This document shows, piece by piece, positions 27,810 through 36,472 of a stretch of DNA of 46,380 nucleotides. Source of the DNA: Victivallales bacterium. GTDB taxonomy: Bacteria > Verrucomicrobiota > Lentisphaeria > Oligosphaerales > Oligosphaeraceae. Where the stretch lies: the NCBI GenBank assembly GCA_017554445.1, contig JAFZIJ010000014.1, positions 1-46,380 of the forward strand. Direction: 5' to 3'. The translations under genes and the position numbers were made by a program. Under the pieces are notes generated by a model. That model had not been told where the DNA came from, searched no databases, and saw only the letters and a program-made list of their open reading frames with translations. Within the stretch, counting starts at the first letter, position 1, and every line of letters starts with the position of its first letter.

Positions 27810-30410
27810 ATGTTCAACAGCGCTGGCGAGATAGAAAAACTAGAACAGTATTTTGCCGAGTTGTTCCGACGGCTCGGTCGTGGCGCCGCCGCGGCCACAG
27901 GTGAGAAATTCTTCCGTATGTGGGAGGAGGCCTGCCAGCCGTTGCCGTTCGCCGTGCCATCAGAAGGCTTGAAAATTGGCGAGACGACACTGATTCCGCC
28001 TGAAAAAGACAAAGACGCCCATCGCGTGGCATGCCTGTCATGGGATGCCGAAGGGCAATGTCCGTCACTGCTTTTAGAAACGGCGGATAAAAGCATCATT
28101 CAGCGGCTTGGTTTCAAAGACGGTGCCATCGTCTTCGGCGAATCCATTGAAATCACCGCGACTCTGCCGGAGGAATCCGAAGGCGAAAAGGTGGAGGTCA
28201 TGTCCGAAGTCGCGAAAATCATCAAACGCGACTATCCGCAGATGGATTTGAATACCGTCAAAAAGGAATACATCAAAGAGGCGCTGAAGGAATTGCAGAA
28301 ATCCCAACCGAGTAAGTTGGTAAAAATGCTGATATGGCGTACTGGACTGTATGCTGAACTGATGAAGAAAGTCTTGTCGGAAATGGCTAAAGACGAACGG
28401 GATGCGCAGTTGGCGTTCACGTTTGATGACGATCCGCCCGTCAACGCCACAACGGCTGCCGATTCGGAAAGTGCGTTGGAAGGCGTCCTCCCCATCCGTG
28501 GCGACTGGGAAGTGAAGCGCGACCTTGAACTTTTGTGCGAAACGGAAACGCGTCTGCTTCATTGTGAAGAGACATTCGAGCTGTCGTTTGACGGCGCGAA
28601 AGTCATCGTTCCCCTGCATGACGGCATGGAGGTCGTGCAATTGCCGTTGCCGACGGATTTGTCGATTCCGCTGCGCGAAGGCAGCCGTCTGGAGCTATAT
28701 CCTGCAGGCATGCCGAAGGCGACGGCAGGCAATTTCACGGTTGATGTATTGGATGAATCAGCCTTCATCGGAACGATTTCATGGGATGCGAATTCGCTGC
28801 CGGTCGATGGCGAGCTTCGCGGCAAGCCACGTAAGAGTCCGCAAGGCTATGTGACGCGCGTCGTGAATATGATGCGCGACACGACGCAGGATCGCGCGAT
28901 GACCGGCCAGCTGGCTCTTCGTGGGATGCTGGGCATCATGCCGTTGCCGTATTTCTATCCGGCTGAAGAAGTTGCAGAAGATTATCCGCAATTGGACAAG
29001 CAGCAGGCCAGAGCCTTGCGGGCGTGTCTGGACATGCGGAACGCCGTCGTTCTCGTGCAGGGGCCGCCTGGAACAGGCAAGACGTCCGTTTTAGAGCAGG
29101 TTGTCCGCGAACTGGCGAAAAAGCATCTGCGGATTCTTGTGACGGCGCCGTCCAACACGGCTGTTGACAACATCTGCCGCCGTCTGTTCGATCTGCCGTT
29201 GCTACGTCATGCGGCCACGAAGGAATCCATTCGCAGCGATGTCGCGGAACGCTGCTGGTCTGGCGACGCGGCGCTTTTCAGCCGTTTCACGGCGAAAGCG
29301 AAAAAATCGCAATGCGAAATCCATGCGGGAACGCACATCGGTATTCTGCGGTCACCGATTCTAGCCACACGCATCGCGGAGGAAGGCTTGTTCGATGTTA
29401 TCGTCTTCGATGAAGCCGGCATGTCCGGAAGTACGGAAGTCCTTTCCTGCGTGTGTCTTGCAAAGCGAGCCTTTTTCTTCGGCGATCCGAAGCAACTGCC
29501 ACCGTTCCCGTTGTCGGAGGTCGTATGGAAACAATTGGAAGAAGAACATGAACTGACGCAATTCCAGCGGTATTTCATCGGCGGCGGCTTCATGGGCTGG
29601 CTGCAGGACTGCCGGAAGTTCCCTGTCATCATGCTGAAGACATGCTACCGCTGCCAGAATCCGCGGCTCATGCATTTTTCGTCGCAACTGTTTTACGATG
29701 CGCAGGTTATGACAAACGGCGCGGCGGAATATTATAAGCTGTCCTATAAGGAGCGTGAGGCGAAATATCCGCCGCAGACGCTGAAATTTTTGAGCACGTC
29801 AACTCTTCCGGACTGGTTGCGTCATGAACAATTGCGACTAGAAGGCTTCCAGCCAGGCTACGAAAACTACGCGGAGGCGGTCGTCTGCACATCGCTGATG
29901 CTGTCGTTCATCAGGCAATATCCCAAAGAGGAAGTCTGTCTGATCACGCCGTACAGACGGCAGGCGAAACTGATCCGCACGATGATGCGGCTGAATAGGC
30001 CGGAAGATGTGGATGAAACTGAATGGGAGAAATTTACGCATGATCGGATATCAACTGTAGATAGCTTCCAAGGCGGTGAAAGCGATGTCGTCATCGTGTC
30101 CTACGTCCGTTCGGGCGAACATGGCATCGGTTTCGTGAACGATGCGAACCGCGTGAACGTGACACATACGCGGAGCCGCCGCGAAATGGTCGTCGTCGGC
30201 GATTTGGAGCATCTGACGGAACGTTCGGACAACCGTATGTTCACACGGATGCGGCGAGGCTTCGAACGGGACGGCGTCGTGGAGAATCTGACGTTGACGG
30301 ACTACAACGCCTTGGCGGCGGACGTGAAAACAACGCCCGAACTAAGCGCCCATGTCCAGACGCCTTCAACAGAAGACGGCAAGCCAGTCCAGTTGCAACT
30401 GTTTGAATGA
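27810..30410 (+). CDS. UPF1/DNA2-like SF1 helicase with C-terminal clamp-like motif
   Basis: About 866 residues; start fixed by AGAGG 7 nt before the ATG at 27810. The N-terminal ~380 residues are a family-specific region with no recognised domain. All SF1B helicase motifs follow: Q-motif LDKQQARAL, Walker A GPPGTGKT, motif Ia APSNTAVDN, motif II DEAG (in place of DEAA/DEAS), motif III GDPKQLPP, motif IV CYRCQNP, motif V VDSFQGGESDVVI and motif VI VTHTRSRREMVVVG. The substrate, RNA or DNA, is not known. It ends PVQLQLFE, which fits the beta-clamp motif QLxLF. It is followed closely by the GH36 gene but probably not related to it. Confidence 0.88.
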   Translation: MFNSAGEIEKLEQYFAELFRRLGRGAAAATGEKFFRMWEEACQPLPFAVPSEGLKIGETTLIPPEKDKDAHRVACLSWDAEGQCPSLLLETADKSIIQRLGFKDGAIVFGESIEITATLPEESEGEKVEVMSEVAKIIKRDYPQMDLNTVKKEYIKEALKELQKSQPSKLVKMLIWRTGLYAELMKKVLSEMAKDERDAQLAFTFDDDPPVNATTAADSESALEGVLPIRGDWEVKRDLELLCETETRLLHCEETFELSFDGAKVIVPLHDGMEVVQLPLPTDLSIPLREGSRLELYPAGMPKATAGNFTVDVLDESAFIGTISWDANSLPVDGELRGKPRKSPQGYVTRVVNMMRDTTQDRAMTGQLALRGMLGIMPLPYFYPAEEVAEDYPQLDKQQARALRACLDMRNAVVLVQGPPGTGKTSVLEQVVRELAKKHLRILVTAPSNTAVDNICRRLFDLPLLRHAATKESIRSDVAERCWSGDAALFSRFTAKAKKSQCEIHAGTHIGILRSPILATRIAEEGLFDVIVFDEAGMSGSTEVLSCVCLAKRAFFFGDPKQLPPFPLSEVVWKQLEEEHELTQFQRYFIGGGFMGWLQDCRKFPVIMLKTCYRCQNPRLMHFSSQLFYDAQVMTNGAAEYYKLSYKEREAKYPPQTLKFLSTSTLPDWLRHEQLRLEGFQPGYENYAEAVVCTSLMLSFIRQYPKEEVCLITPYRRQAKLIRTMMRLNRPEDVDETEWEKFTHDRISTVDSFQGGESDVVIVSYVRSGEHGIGFVNDANRVNVTHTRSRREMVVVGDLEHLTERSDNRMFTRMRRGFERDGVVENLTLTDYNALAADVKTTPELSAHVQTPSTEDGKPVQLQLFE

Positions 30411-30432
30411 CAGGTATCAGGAGATGCAGACC

Positions 30433-32559
30433 ATGAATATTCGCGGTTCGTTTTTTTCAGCGGTTTTGGCGATGACGGTATTGAGCAGTTGCAAAAAGGT
30501 GGATACTGCGAATGATTGGATCTATCAGCTGGATGACGATCAACTCGCCATCCTAAAGTATCTTCGCCCCCTCACCCTTAAATCCTCACCGTTGCAATTT
30601 TTGGCTAATAAACGGTCTTCATATTTTAATGATTTTCAGTATCTTCGCGATCCTAAATTTCTGCCTGTGCATTTTCTGGTTGACGGCAAGTCTTCCGACG
30701 AACTGACATGGGTGGAGTTGGGCCGTACATGCGCATTGCACAATGACCATCAGGATAAAGCGACGGCGGATCAAACGCGTTGGATCGATTGCGTGTTCTA
30801 CAGTTGCCAAGAATTTCCCTTGCGGCTGGAGGTGACGCTGACTCATTATCGGGGGTATTCCGTCATTGAATATGATGCTGTCCTGACCAATAAACAGGAC
30901 GGTCAATCGCCGCGCATCCAAAATCTACAGGCCATCGATGAAGTCATCGACCGTCAGGCAGGAACGTATGTGCTTCATGCCGTTCGTGGAAGCACATGCT
31001 CCTTCACGGATTTCGAACCGCTCTGCCAACGGCTGAACGGCACCGCCAGCTACGCCGTCACGAACGGCAAATGCACAAGCGACTACATGCCGTGCTTCAA
31101 TCTGGAAAACGCCACGGCAGGAACAGGCATCATCGCCGTGCTGAGCTGGCAGGGCAACTGGAAGGTCGATTTCACGAAAGAGGCGGACGGCGTCCGCATG
31201 ACAGGCGGTCAATATCAGACAGATTTCGTGCTGCAACCAAATGAATCCGTGCGATTTCCGGGCGTGGTCCTGATGCCCTACAAAGGCGATTGGCTGGACG
31301 GGCAGAACGAATACCGCCGTTGGCTGATAAAGGAGAATCTCTGCCGATATCAGGAGACAGACATTCCGCCGACCAACGCTTTGATCTGTCCGGACGCCCC
31401 TACCGAAGCAGGCGATCTGGCGGCGTTCGAATTGTACAAAAAAACTGGCGTGACGAAATTTCTGGATAAATTCAACAAAGACGCCGGCTGGTATGACACG
31501 GAGGGCCATGACTGGCCATTCACAGGCAACTGGTTCGTCAAGAAGGAAAATTATCCAAATGGCCTGAAACCGTTGAGCGACGCCGCGCATGCGGAAAATC
31601 TGCAATTTGCGTTATGGCTTGAGCCTGAACGGATTGTGGCGGGAACGAAAGCGGCGAAGGATCTGGCTGGAAGAGTCATTGCCTTGGGGGCGGACGGAAA
31701 GGCCGTCGATGATACAAAAGTGCCTGTCGGCACGACGCTTCTCGTGAATTATGCAGATCCGTTCGCCGTGGATTACGTCGTTGACATGCTGGACAAAGTC
31801 ATCACGGAGCACGGTGTCGATCAGTATCGGCAGGATTTCAACATGTTTCCGGGGCCGTACTGGACGGCGTGGGACGCGAAGGAGGCGGAACGGCTGGGCT
31901 GCCCGCGTGCGGGAATCACGGAAAACCATTACGCCGACGGTTATCTGCGCGTTTTCGCCGAACTGCTGGAACGCCATCCGAACATGTTCATCGACGCCTG
32001 CGCAAGCGGCGGCATGCGCTATGATCTGGAGACGTTGCGCTACGCCTTCCTCCATACGCGGTCCGATTTCTGGGCGGACATCGAAAGTGCTCAGTGCCAG
32101 ACATTTGGATGCGCCTCCTGGATTCCCTACTGGGGGACGGGATTCGCGAATCTGTCGTTGTATGACGTGCGTTCCCATATCGGCAACAGCATCGGTGTAG
32201 GTGCGGGTGACGAAGCGGGAGCCGAAAAGTTAAAGGAAGCATTGACGGAATGGCGGTCGCTTGTCAAATATCTTCAAGACGACTACTACCCGTTGACAGC
32301 ATACGCCGGCAAGAGCCGCAATCCAATGGCCATGCAGTTCGGCAAGGCTGAAGAAGGCATGATCATTGCCTATTTCCGCGAAGACGGCAGCGTGCATGTC
32401 ATGCCACGCGGCTTGATTCCGGAAAAAACGTATAGTATTTGGAACCGTGACAAAGAAAAGGAAACCATAAGGAATATGAGCGGGGCGGAAATCATGGGAG
32501 GACTTACGATTGAATCAAAAGCGGCCACGGCCGTCGTTATGCAATATAAACTTAAATGA
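30433..32559 (+). CDS. Lipoprotein alpha-galactosidase, GH36-like
   Basis: About 708 residues. MNIRGSFFSAVLAMTVLSSC is a lipoprotein signal with lipobox LSSC, and Lys-Lys follows the Cys. It is therefore lipid-anchored, probably in the outer membrane. The melibiase core shows WYDTEGHDWP, FALWLEPERI, QYRQDFNMFPG with the nucleophile Asp of GH36, and CASGGMRYDLETLRYA, then HTRSDFWAD with the probable acid/base Asp. It releases terminal alpha-galactosyl residues. AGGAG 9 nt before 30433 supports this start. The helicase stop is 22 bp upstream and the deacetylase-like gene begins 28 bp downstream. Confidence 0.9.
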   Translation: MNIRGSFFSAVLAMTVLSSCKKVDTANDWIYQLDDDQLAILKYLRPLTLKSSPLQFLANKRSSYFNDFQYLRDPKFLPVHFLVDGKSSDELTWVELGRTCALHNDHQDKATADQTRWIDCVFYSCQEFPLRLEVTLTHYRGYSVIEYDAVLTNKQDGQSPRIQNLQAIDEVIDRQAGTYVLHAVRGSTCSFTDFEPLCQRLNGTASYAVTNGKCTSDYMPCFNLENATAGTGIIAVLSWQGNWKVDFTKEADGVRMTGGQYQTDFVLQPNESVRFPGVVLMPYKGDWLDGQNEYRRWLIKENLCRYQETDIPPTNALICPDAPTEAGDLAAFELYKKTGVTKFLDKFNKDAGWYDTEGHDWPFTGNWFVKKENYPNGLKPLSDAAHAENLQFALWLEPERIVAGTKAAKDLAGRVIALGADGKAVDDTKVPVGTTLLVNYADPFAVDYVVDMLDKVITEHGVDQYRQDFNMFPGPYWTAWDAKEAERLGCPRAGITENHYADGYLRVFAELLERHPNMFIDACASGGMRYDLETLRYAFLHTRSDFWADIESAQCQTFGCASWIPYWGTGFANLSLYDVRSHIGNSIGVGAGDEAGAEKLKEALTEWRSLVKYLQDDYYPLTAYAGKSRNPMAMQFGKAEEGMIIAYFREDGSVHVMPRGLIPEKTYSIWNRDKEKETIRNMSGAEIMGGLTIESKAATAVVMQYKLK

Positions 32560-32587
32560 TTAAATAATAACAGCAAAGGAAAAACTC

Positions 32588-33772
32588 ATGATTGAAATCA
32601 CGAATTATCGTCAAGGCGCCATTCTGAACCATAATCACGGCAAGGAAAGCCGGAAGTCACTGAAAGTGAAAGTTGAAGGCATCAGCGAAGGTGGATGGCC
32701 CGTGACGGTCAACGGCCAGCCAGCCGTCATGGAAGGACGGCGTTTTGCGGCGGAAGTTGAACTGACGCAGCGCGTCAATACCGTGAAGGCATCTGTCGTG
32801 ACGCCGTACGGGACGTATTCGCAGGAACTTACGCTTGTATGGGATAAAAAATCGTTTAAACGATTCAACTTCTTCATCGACGATCATAGCTTCCTCTTCA
32901 CGGATCTTTCCAAACAGCGTCCGAAGAAGGCGTTCGACCATTTCTATCTGGCGGGATTGAAGAAAATCCATGACCAATACGGCCTGAAAGTCACGCTCAA
33001 CTCGTTCTATCACAACGACCATGATCCTTTTGACCTGAAAGACATGCCCGCAATTTGGAAGTCCGAATTCGAAGACAATTCCGATTGGCTGAAATTCTCC
33101 TTCCATGCCTACAGTGAATTTCCGGACCGCCCCTATGCGGAAGCGACGGCGGAGACCTTCGGCAAGCATTGGGACATGGTGCAGAAGGAGATAGAGCGTT
33201 TTGCGGGGCCGAAGAGTTTCATCGCCCCCGTCGTCATCCACTGGGCGAACGTGCATCCGGCCGTCGCACAGGAGGCGATCCGCCGCGGCGTGACCGCCTA
33301 CAGCAACAACTTCCGCCTGCGTGTCATGGGCGGGCCGAGCCTGGAGGATCGTCAACGTGGCGGCGACATGAAGACAGTGGAAAAACGGAGCCTATCAGGC
33401 GTTGATTGCGGCAATGAACTGTCCGGCCTCGCCATGCACTACGGCATGCAGGAGGAGAAGGACTTCATGGACAAGAACATCGTCTATTACGACCCGCAGC
33501 TTGGCATCTGTTTCTTCCACAACACCATCCTTTGCAATTTGACGCCATTGGCGGAGATTCCAAAGAAATTCGCTATCGCAGTGAAACACAACGAAGAGCG
33601 CGGCACGGAAATTCTAGGCGCGGGGAGCCATGAGCAATATACCTTCCCGTATTACGGCAACTATCTGCCTGACCACATGAAACGGCTGGAGACAGCGACG
33701 CGCTGCATGGTAGAGGCCGGCTACAAACCCGTCTTCTTCTCGCAGGGATTCCTTGGAAACATGAACGGTTGA
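32588..33772 (+). CDS. Polysaccharide-deacetylase-like protein with N-terminal Ig-like domain
   Basis: 394 residues. The first ~90 residues read as a beta-sandwich (GWPVTVNGQPAVMEGRRF, a glucodextranase/Ig-like pattern). The rest begins FNFFIDDHSFLF, with FSFHAYSEFPDRPY further on and IAPVVIHWANVHP after it. The DD and later His resemble the metal site of NodB-type deacetylases, but the classic HxxxH is not clear. I would call it a deacetylase-fold protein of unknown activity. The ribosome site AAAGGA is 7 nt from the ATG. There is no signal peptide. It is probably co-transcribed with the GH36 gene. Confidence 0.6.
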   Translation: MIEITNYRQGAILNHNHGKESRKSLKVKVEGISEGGWPVTVNGQPAVMEGRRFAAEVELTQRVNTVKASVVTPYGTYSQELTLVWDKKSFKRFNFFIDDHSFLFTDLSKQRPKKAFDHFYLAGLKKIHDQYGLKVTLNSFYHNDHDPFDLKDMPAIWKSEFEDNSDWLKFSFHAYSEFPDRPYAEATAETFGKHWDMVQKEIERFAGPKSFIAPVVIHWANVHPAVAQEAIRRGVTAYSNNFRLRVMGGPSLEDRQRGGDMKTVEKRSLSGVDCGNELSGLAMHYGMQEEKDFMDKNIVYYDPQLGICFFHNTILCNLTPLAEIPKKFAIAVKHNEERGTEILGAGSHEQYTFPYYGNYLPDHMKRLETATRCMVEAGYKPVFFSQGFLGNMNG

Positions 33773-33810
33773 ATCATTGATGGCAGATTAATGAATTGAC
33801 TGGAAATATT

Positions 33811-33850
33811 GCCGCCATATGGTACGAAATCACCATATGGCGGCTATTCA
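33811..33850 (+). terminator. Strong hairpin after the deacetylase-like gene
   Basis: GCCGCCATATGGT (33811-33823), 8-nt loop, ACCATATGGCGGC (33832-33844), a perfect 13-bp stem 38 bp past the stop, followed by TATTCATTTC. The T-run is short, so it is a terminator or 3'-stabilising hairpin. Confidence 0.65.
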
Positions 33851-33941
33851 TTTCAAATTGTGTTATGTATTGTTAACGTGGAAGTGAAAAAAGTTTAATA
33901 CCAATATAAATATTGATTAGATAAGATTATAGGATCACTTA

Positions 33942-34023
33942 TTTATTTGCATAATTTTAATTAGGTATTATTATATATAAAATTACAGAATAGTAAAAAA
34001 TTATATAGAGCACTATACCTAAT
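33942..34023 (+). promoter_or_regulatory. Promoter region of RhuM-PLD gene bracketed by inverted repeat
   Basis: ATTAGGTAT (33960-33968) and its exact complement ATACCTAAT (34015-34023) bracket an AT-rich segment. TTGCAT (about 33947-33952) with TATTAT/ATATAT 16-18 bp on is a plausible promoter. The second half-site abuts the start codon at 34025, so binding there would block translation or transcription. Autoregulation is inferred. Confidence 0.45.
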
Positions 34024-34024
34024 C

Positions 34025-34888
34025 ATGCAAGATATAGTTAATGAAATAGTCGTCTATCAGCCAGATGAAACCCTACGACTTGAAGTGCGTCTGGAGAGTG
34101 AAACCGTGTGGTTGACGCAAGAACAAATGTGTGAATTGTTTCAACGTGAAAGAACAGTTATCACCAAACATGTACGGAACATCTTCAGTGAGGGAGAATG
34201 TGAAGAATATAATAATGTGCAAATTTTGCACATAAATCCACGTGGTCGCCCGTTAACCCTGTATAGCCTAGATGTCATCATATCTGTTGGCTATAGGGTC
34301 AAATCAATGCGAGGCATATTGTTTAGGCGTTGGGCTACTCAAGTCTTGAAAAGCCATCTTCTACGTGGATATTCCATCAATGCACGTATAAATCAATTTG
34401 AAGACAAGGTTGACAAACGGCTAGCGGGACAAGATAAAGAAATAGGTGAATTAAAAGAAAAAGTTGCTTTTTTTGTTCGAACTTCACTTCCTCCTGTGCA
34501 AGGAGTATTCTATGACGGGCAAGTTTTCGATGCTCGCATATTTGCCTCACGGCATATTCTTTCTGCTAAAAAGTCGATTCTTCTCATTGATAATTGGGTA
34601 GATGTCATCATATTGGAGATTTTAGCAAAGAAAGCGGCAGGTGTGACAGTCGAAATCGTTACATCCAGAAATGGAAACAGATTAGCAAGAAGTGATATAG
34701 ACACTTTCAACACGCAGTATGGTGAGCTGACGGTTCGTGAAAGTGCGAATTTTCATGACAGATTTCTTATTATTGATAACAAAGAACTTTACCTTATTGG
34801 TGCATCATTGAAAGATCTTGGCCGCAAATGCTTCGCTTTTACAAAACTAGATGAATCAGAGATTGTAGGATTAAAGGCGAGAATATGA
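34025..34888 (+). CDS. RhuM-family protein fused to PLD-like domain
   Basis: 287 residues. The N-terminal ~120 are RhuM-like: ETVWLTQEQMCELFQRERTV (the first 20 shown), KHVRNIFSEGEC, then LDVIISVGYRVKSMRGILFRRWA. A coiled-coil-like stretch (DKRLAGQDKEIGELKEKV) follows. The C-terminal ~130 residues are PLD-like: FDARIFASRHILSAKKSILL, then FHDRFLIIDNKELYLIGASL, with HDR in place of the HxK of HKD phospholipase D enzymes. Catalysis is therefore uncertain; a DNA-binding or decoy role is possible. It is clearly more AT-rich than its neighbours, which suggests transfer. There is no ribosome site. Confidence 0.82.
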   Translation: MQDIVNEIVVYQPDETLRLEVRLESETVWLTQEQMCELFQRERTVITKHVRNIFSEGECEEYNNVQILHINPRGRPLTLYSLDVIISVGYRVKSMRGILFRRWATQVLKSHLLRGYSINARINQFEDKVDKRLAGQDKEIGELKEKVAFFVRTSLPPVQGVFYDGQVFDARIFASRHILSAKKSILLIDNWVDVIILEILAKKAAGVTVEIVTSRNGNRLARSDIDTFNTQYGELTVRESANFHDRFLIIDNKELYLIGASLKDLGRKCFAFTKLDESEIVGLKARI

Positions 34889-34911
34889 ATTTTTAATCAT
34901 AAAAACAAAAA

Positions 34912-35043
34912 ATGTATTCTCTTGATATCCTTACCAGAGAAGCTAAACAGATAAATCCTATACTTAAAATCTTGAAAAACAATGGATGGCAAAGTACATT
35001 TTATAGAATACTAGAATTAAGCATTTGGCAAGTCTTACTTTAG
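34912..35043 (+). CDS. Possible 43-residue hypothetical protein
   Basis: ATG at 34912 to TAG at 35041-35043. The peptide starts MYSLDILTREAKQINPILK and continues KNNGWQSTFYRILEL, a credible mixed composition with no low complexity. It is 23 bp after the RhuM-PLD stop in the same AT-rich island, but there is no ribosome site. It could equally be a fragment of a lost gene. I do not recognise it. Confidence 0.3.
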   Translation: MYSLDILTREAKQINPILKILKNNGWQSTFYRILELSIWQVLL

Positions 35044-35092
35044 CGCAACTCATTTAATATCAGCAAACAACAAATAACAACACAAACAACTC

Positions 35093-36469
35093 ATGAAACC
35101 GAACATTTTAATGATCGTGGCGGATCAGCACCGCCGTGACTGTGTTGGCGTGAATGGACATCCGTTCCTGCAGACGCCGAATTTGGATGCGTTGGCGGCA
35201 AGCGGCGTGAATTTCACGCATGCCTTCACATCCGCGCCAATTTGCGTTCCAGCCCGCAACAGCCTGCTGCATGGCGTGTGGTCGTGCAAACATCTCGCCA
35301 TCGCGAACGCGGATACGGAAGCCTGCCGTCCCGCGGCGGACATCCCGTCGTTCCCGCAGGCCATCCGCGACGCAGGCTATCACCTGAGCTTCATCGGCAA
35401 GTGGTTGGGCGGCAAGGCGAAATCGCCGCTGGAATACGGTTTCCACGACTACATTCCGGAATCCGACTACGGCAAATGGCGGGCCGCGCAAGGGCTCCCG
35501 CCGCGTCCGTCCGGCATGCCGTTCTTCGGTTTCGACGAAGCCATCACGCCTAAGCAGTCACGTTTGTATTGGGGTGCGTCGCAGACCATTGAAACGTTGA
35601 AAAAACAAGCTGGAAGCGACGAGCCGTTTTTGATTCGTTGGGATCCCTCCGAGCCGCATCTGCCGAACGTCGTTCCGCAACCGTATGCAGACATGTACAA
35701 GCCGTCGGACATTCCGCCATGGCCGAGTTTTGGCGATACATTCAAAAACAAACCGTATATTCAGGCCCAGCAGCTCCGTTCATGGAATCTCGACGGCTGG
35801 ACATGGGAGCAGTGGGCGCCGCTCGTCGGCCGTTATCTCGGCGAAATTTCGCTGTTGGACGCGCAGATCGGACGTATTCTCAAAGCGTTGGACGACTTGA
35901 AGTTAGCGGATAACACCATCGTCGTCTATACCTGCGACCATGGCGACATGTGCGGCGCGCATGGCATGATCGACAAACATTACATCATGTATGAAGACGT
36001 GACGCGTGTGCCATTCATCGTCCGTTGGCCAGGCGTCGCGAAGGCAGGCACAAGCTGTGACGATTTTGTCGTCAACACGATTGATCTGGCCCGTTCGCTC
36101 TGCGAAATGGCAGGCGCAGAAGTGCCCGAAACGTTCCAAGGGAAGAGCATCCTGCCGATGCTGAAAGGCGAAGGCCATAATGGCCGCGAAGATGTCCATT
36201 GCATGTATCACGGCAATCAGTTCGGCCTCTATAGCCAACGGATGGTTCGCGACCGCCGTTGGAAATACGTCTGGAACGGAACGGCGGAGGACGAACTGTA
36301 CGATTTGGAAACGGATCCGGGCGAACTTGTGAACCGCGCGACGGATCCCGCCTGCCAGGAACGCATCGCCGCCATGCGTAAACGCTTGCACGAGTGGATG
36401 GTGGAGACAGGCGACCCGTTGAACAACGGCTGGGTGCGCAATCAGCTGCTGAATAACAAGAAGCTTTAA
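35093..36469 (+). CDS. Sulfatase, formylglycine-type (S1)
   Basis: 458 residues. CVPAR at 51-55 in PICVPARNSLLHG is the CxPxR sulfatase signature, the Cys being converted to formylglycine. D11 in MIVADQHRRD and CDHGDMCGAHGMIDK supply metal ligands. It probably removes sulfate from a glycan or ester. There is no signal peptide, although most glycan sulfatases are exported, so it may act on an imported sugar. No ribosome site is visible upstream. It is convergent with the GH76 gene, with only 3 bp between stops. Confidence 0.92.
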   Translation: MKPNILMIVADQHRRDCVGVNGHPFLQTPNLDALAASGVNFTHAFTSAPICVPARNSLLHGVWSCKHLAIANADTEACRPAADIPSFPQAIRDAGYHLSFIGKWLGGKAKSPLEYGFHDYIPESDYGKWRAAQGLPPRPSGMPFFGFDEAITPKQSRLYWGASQTIETLKKQAGSDEPFLIRWDPSEPHLPNVVPQPYADMYKPSDIPPWPSFGDTFKNKPYIQAQQLRSWNLDGWTWEQWAPLVGRYLGEISLLDAQIGRILKALDDLKLADNTIVVYTCDHGDMCGAHGMIDKHYIMYEDVTRVPFIVRWPGVAKAGTSCDDFVVNTIDLARSLCEMAGAEVPETFQGKSILPMLKGEGHNGREDVHCMYHGNQFGLYSQRMVRDRRWKYVWNGTAEDELYDLETDPGELVNRATDPACQERIAAMRKRLHEWMVETGDPLNNGWVRNQLLNNKKL

Positions 36470-36472
36470 AAA

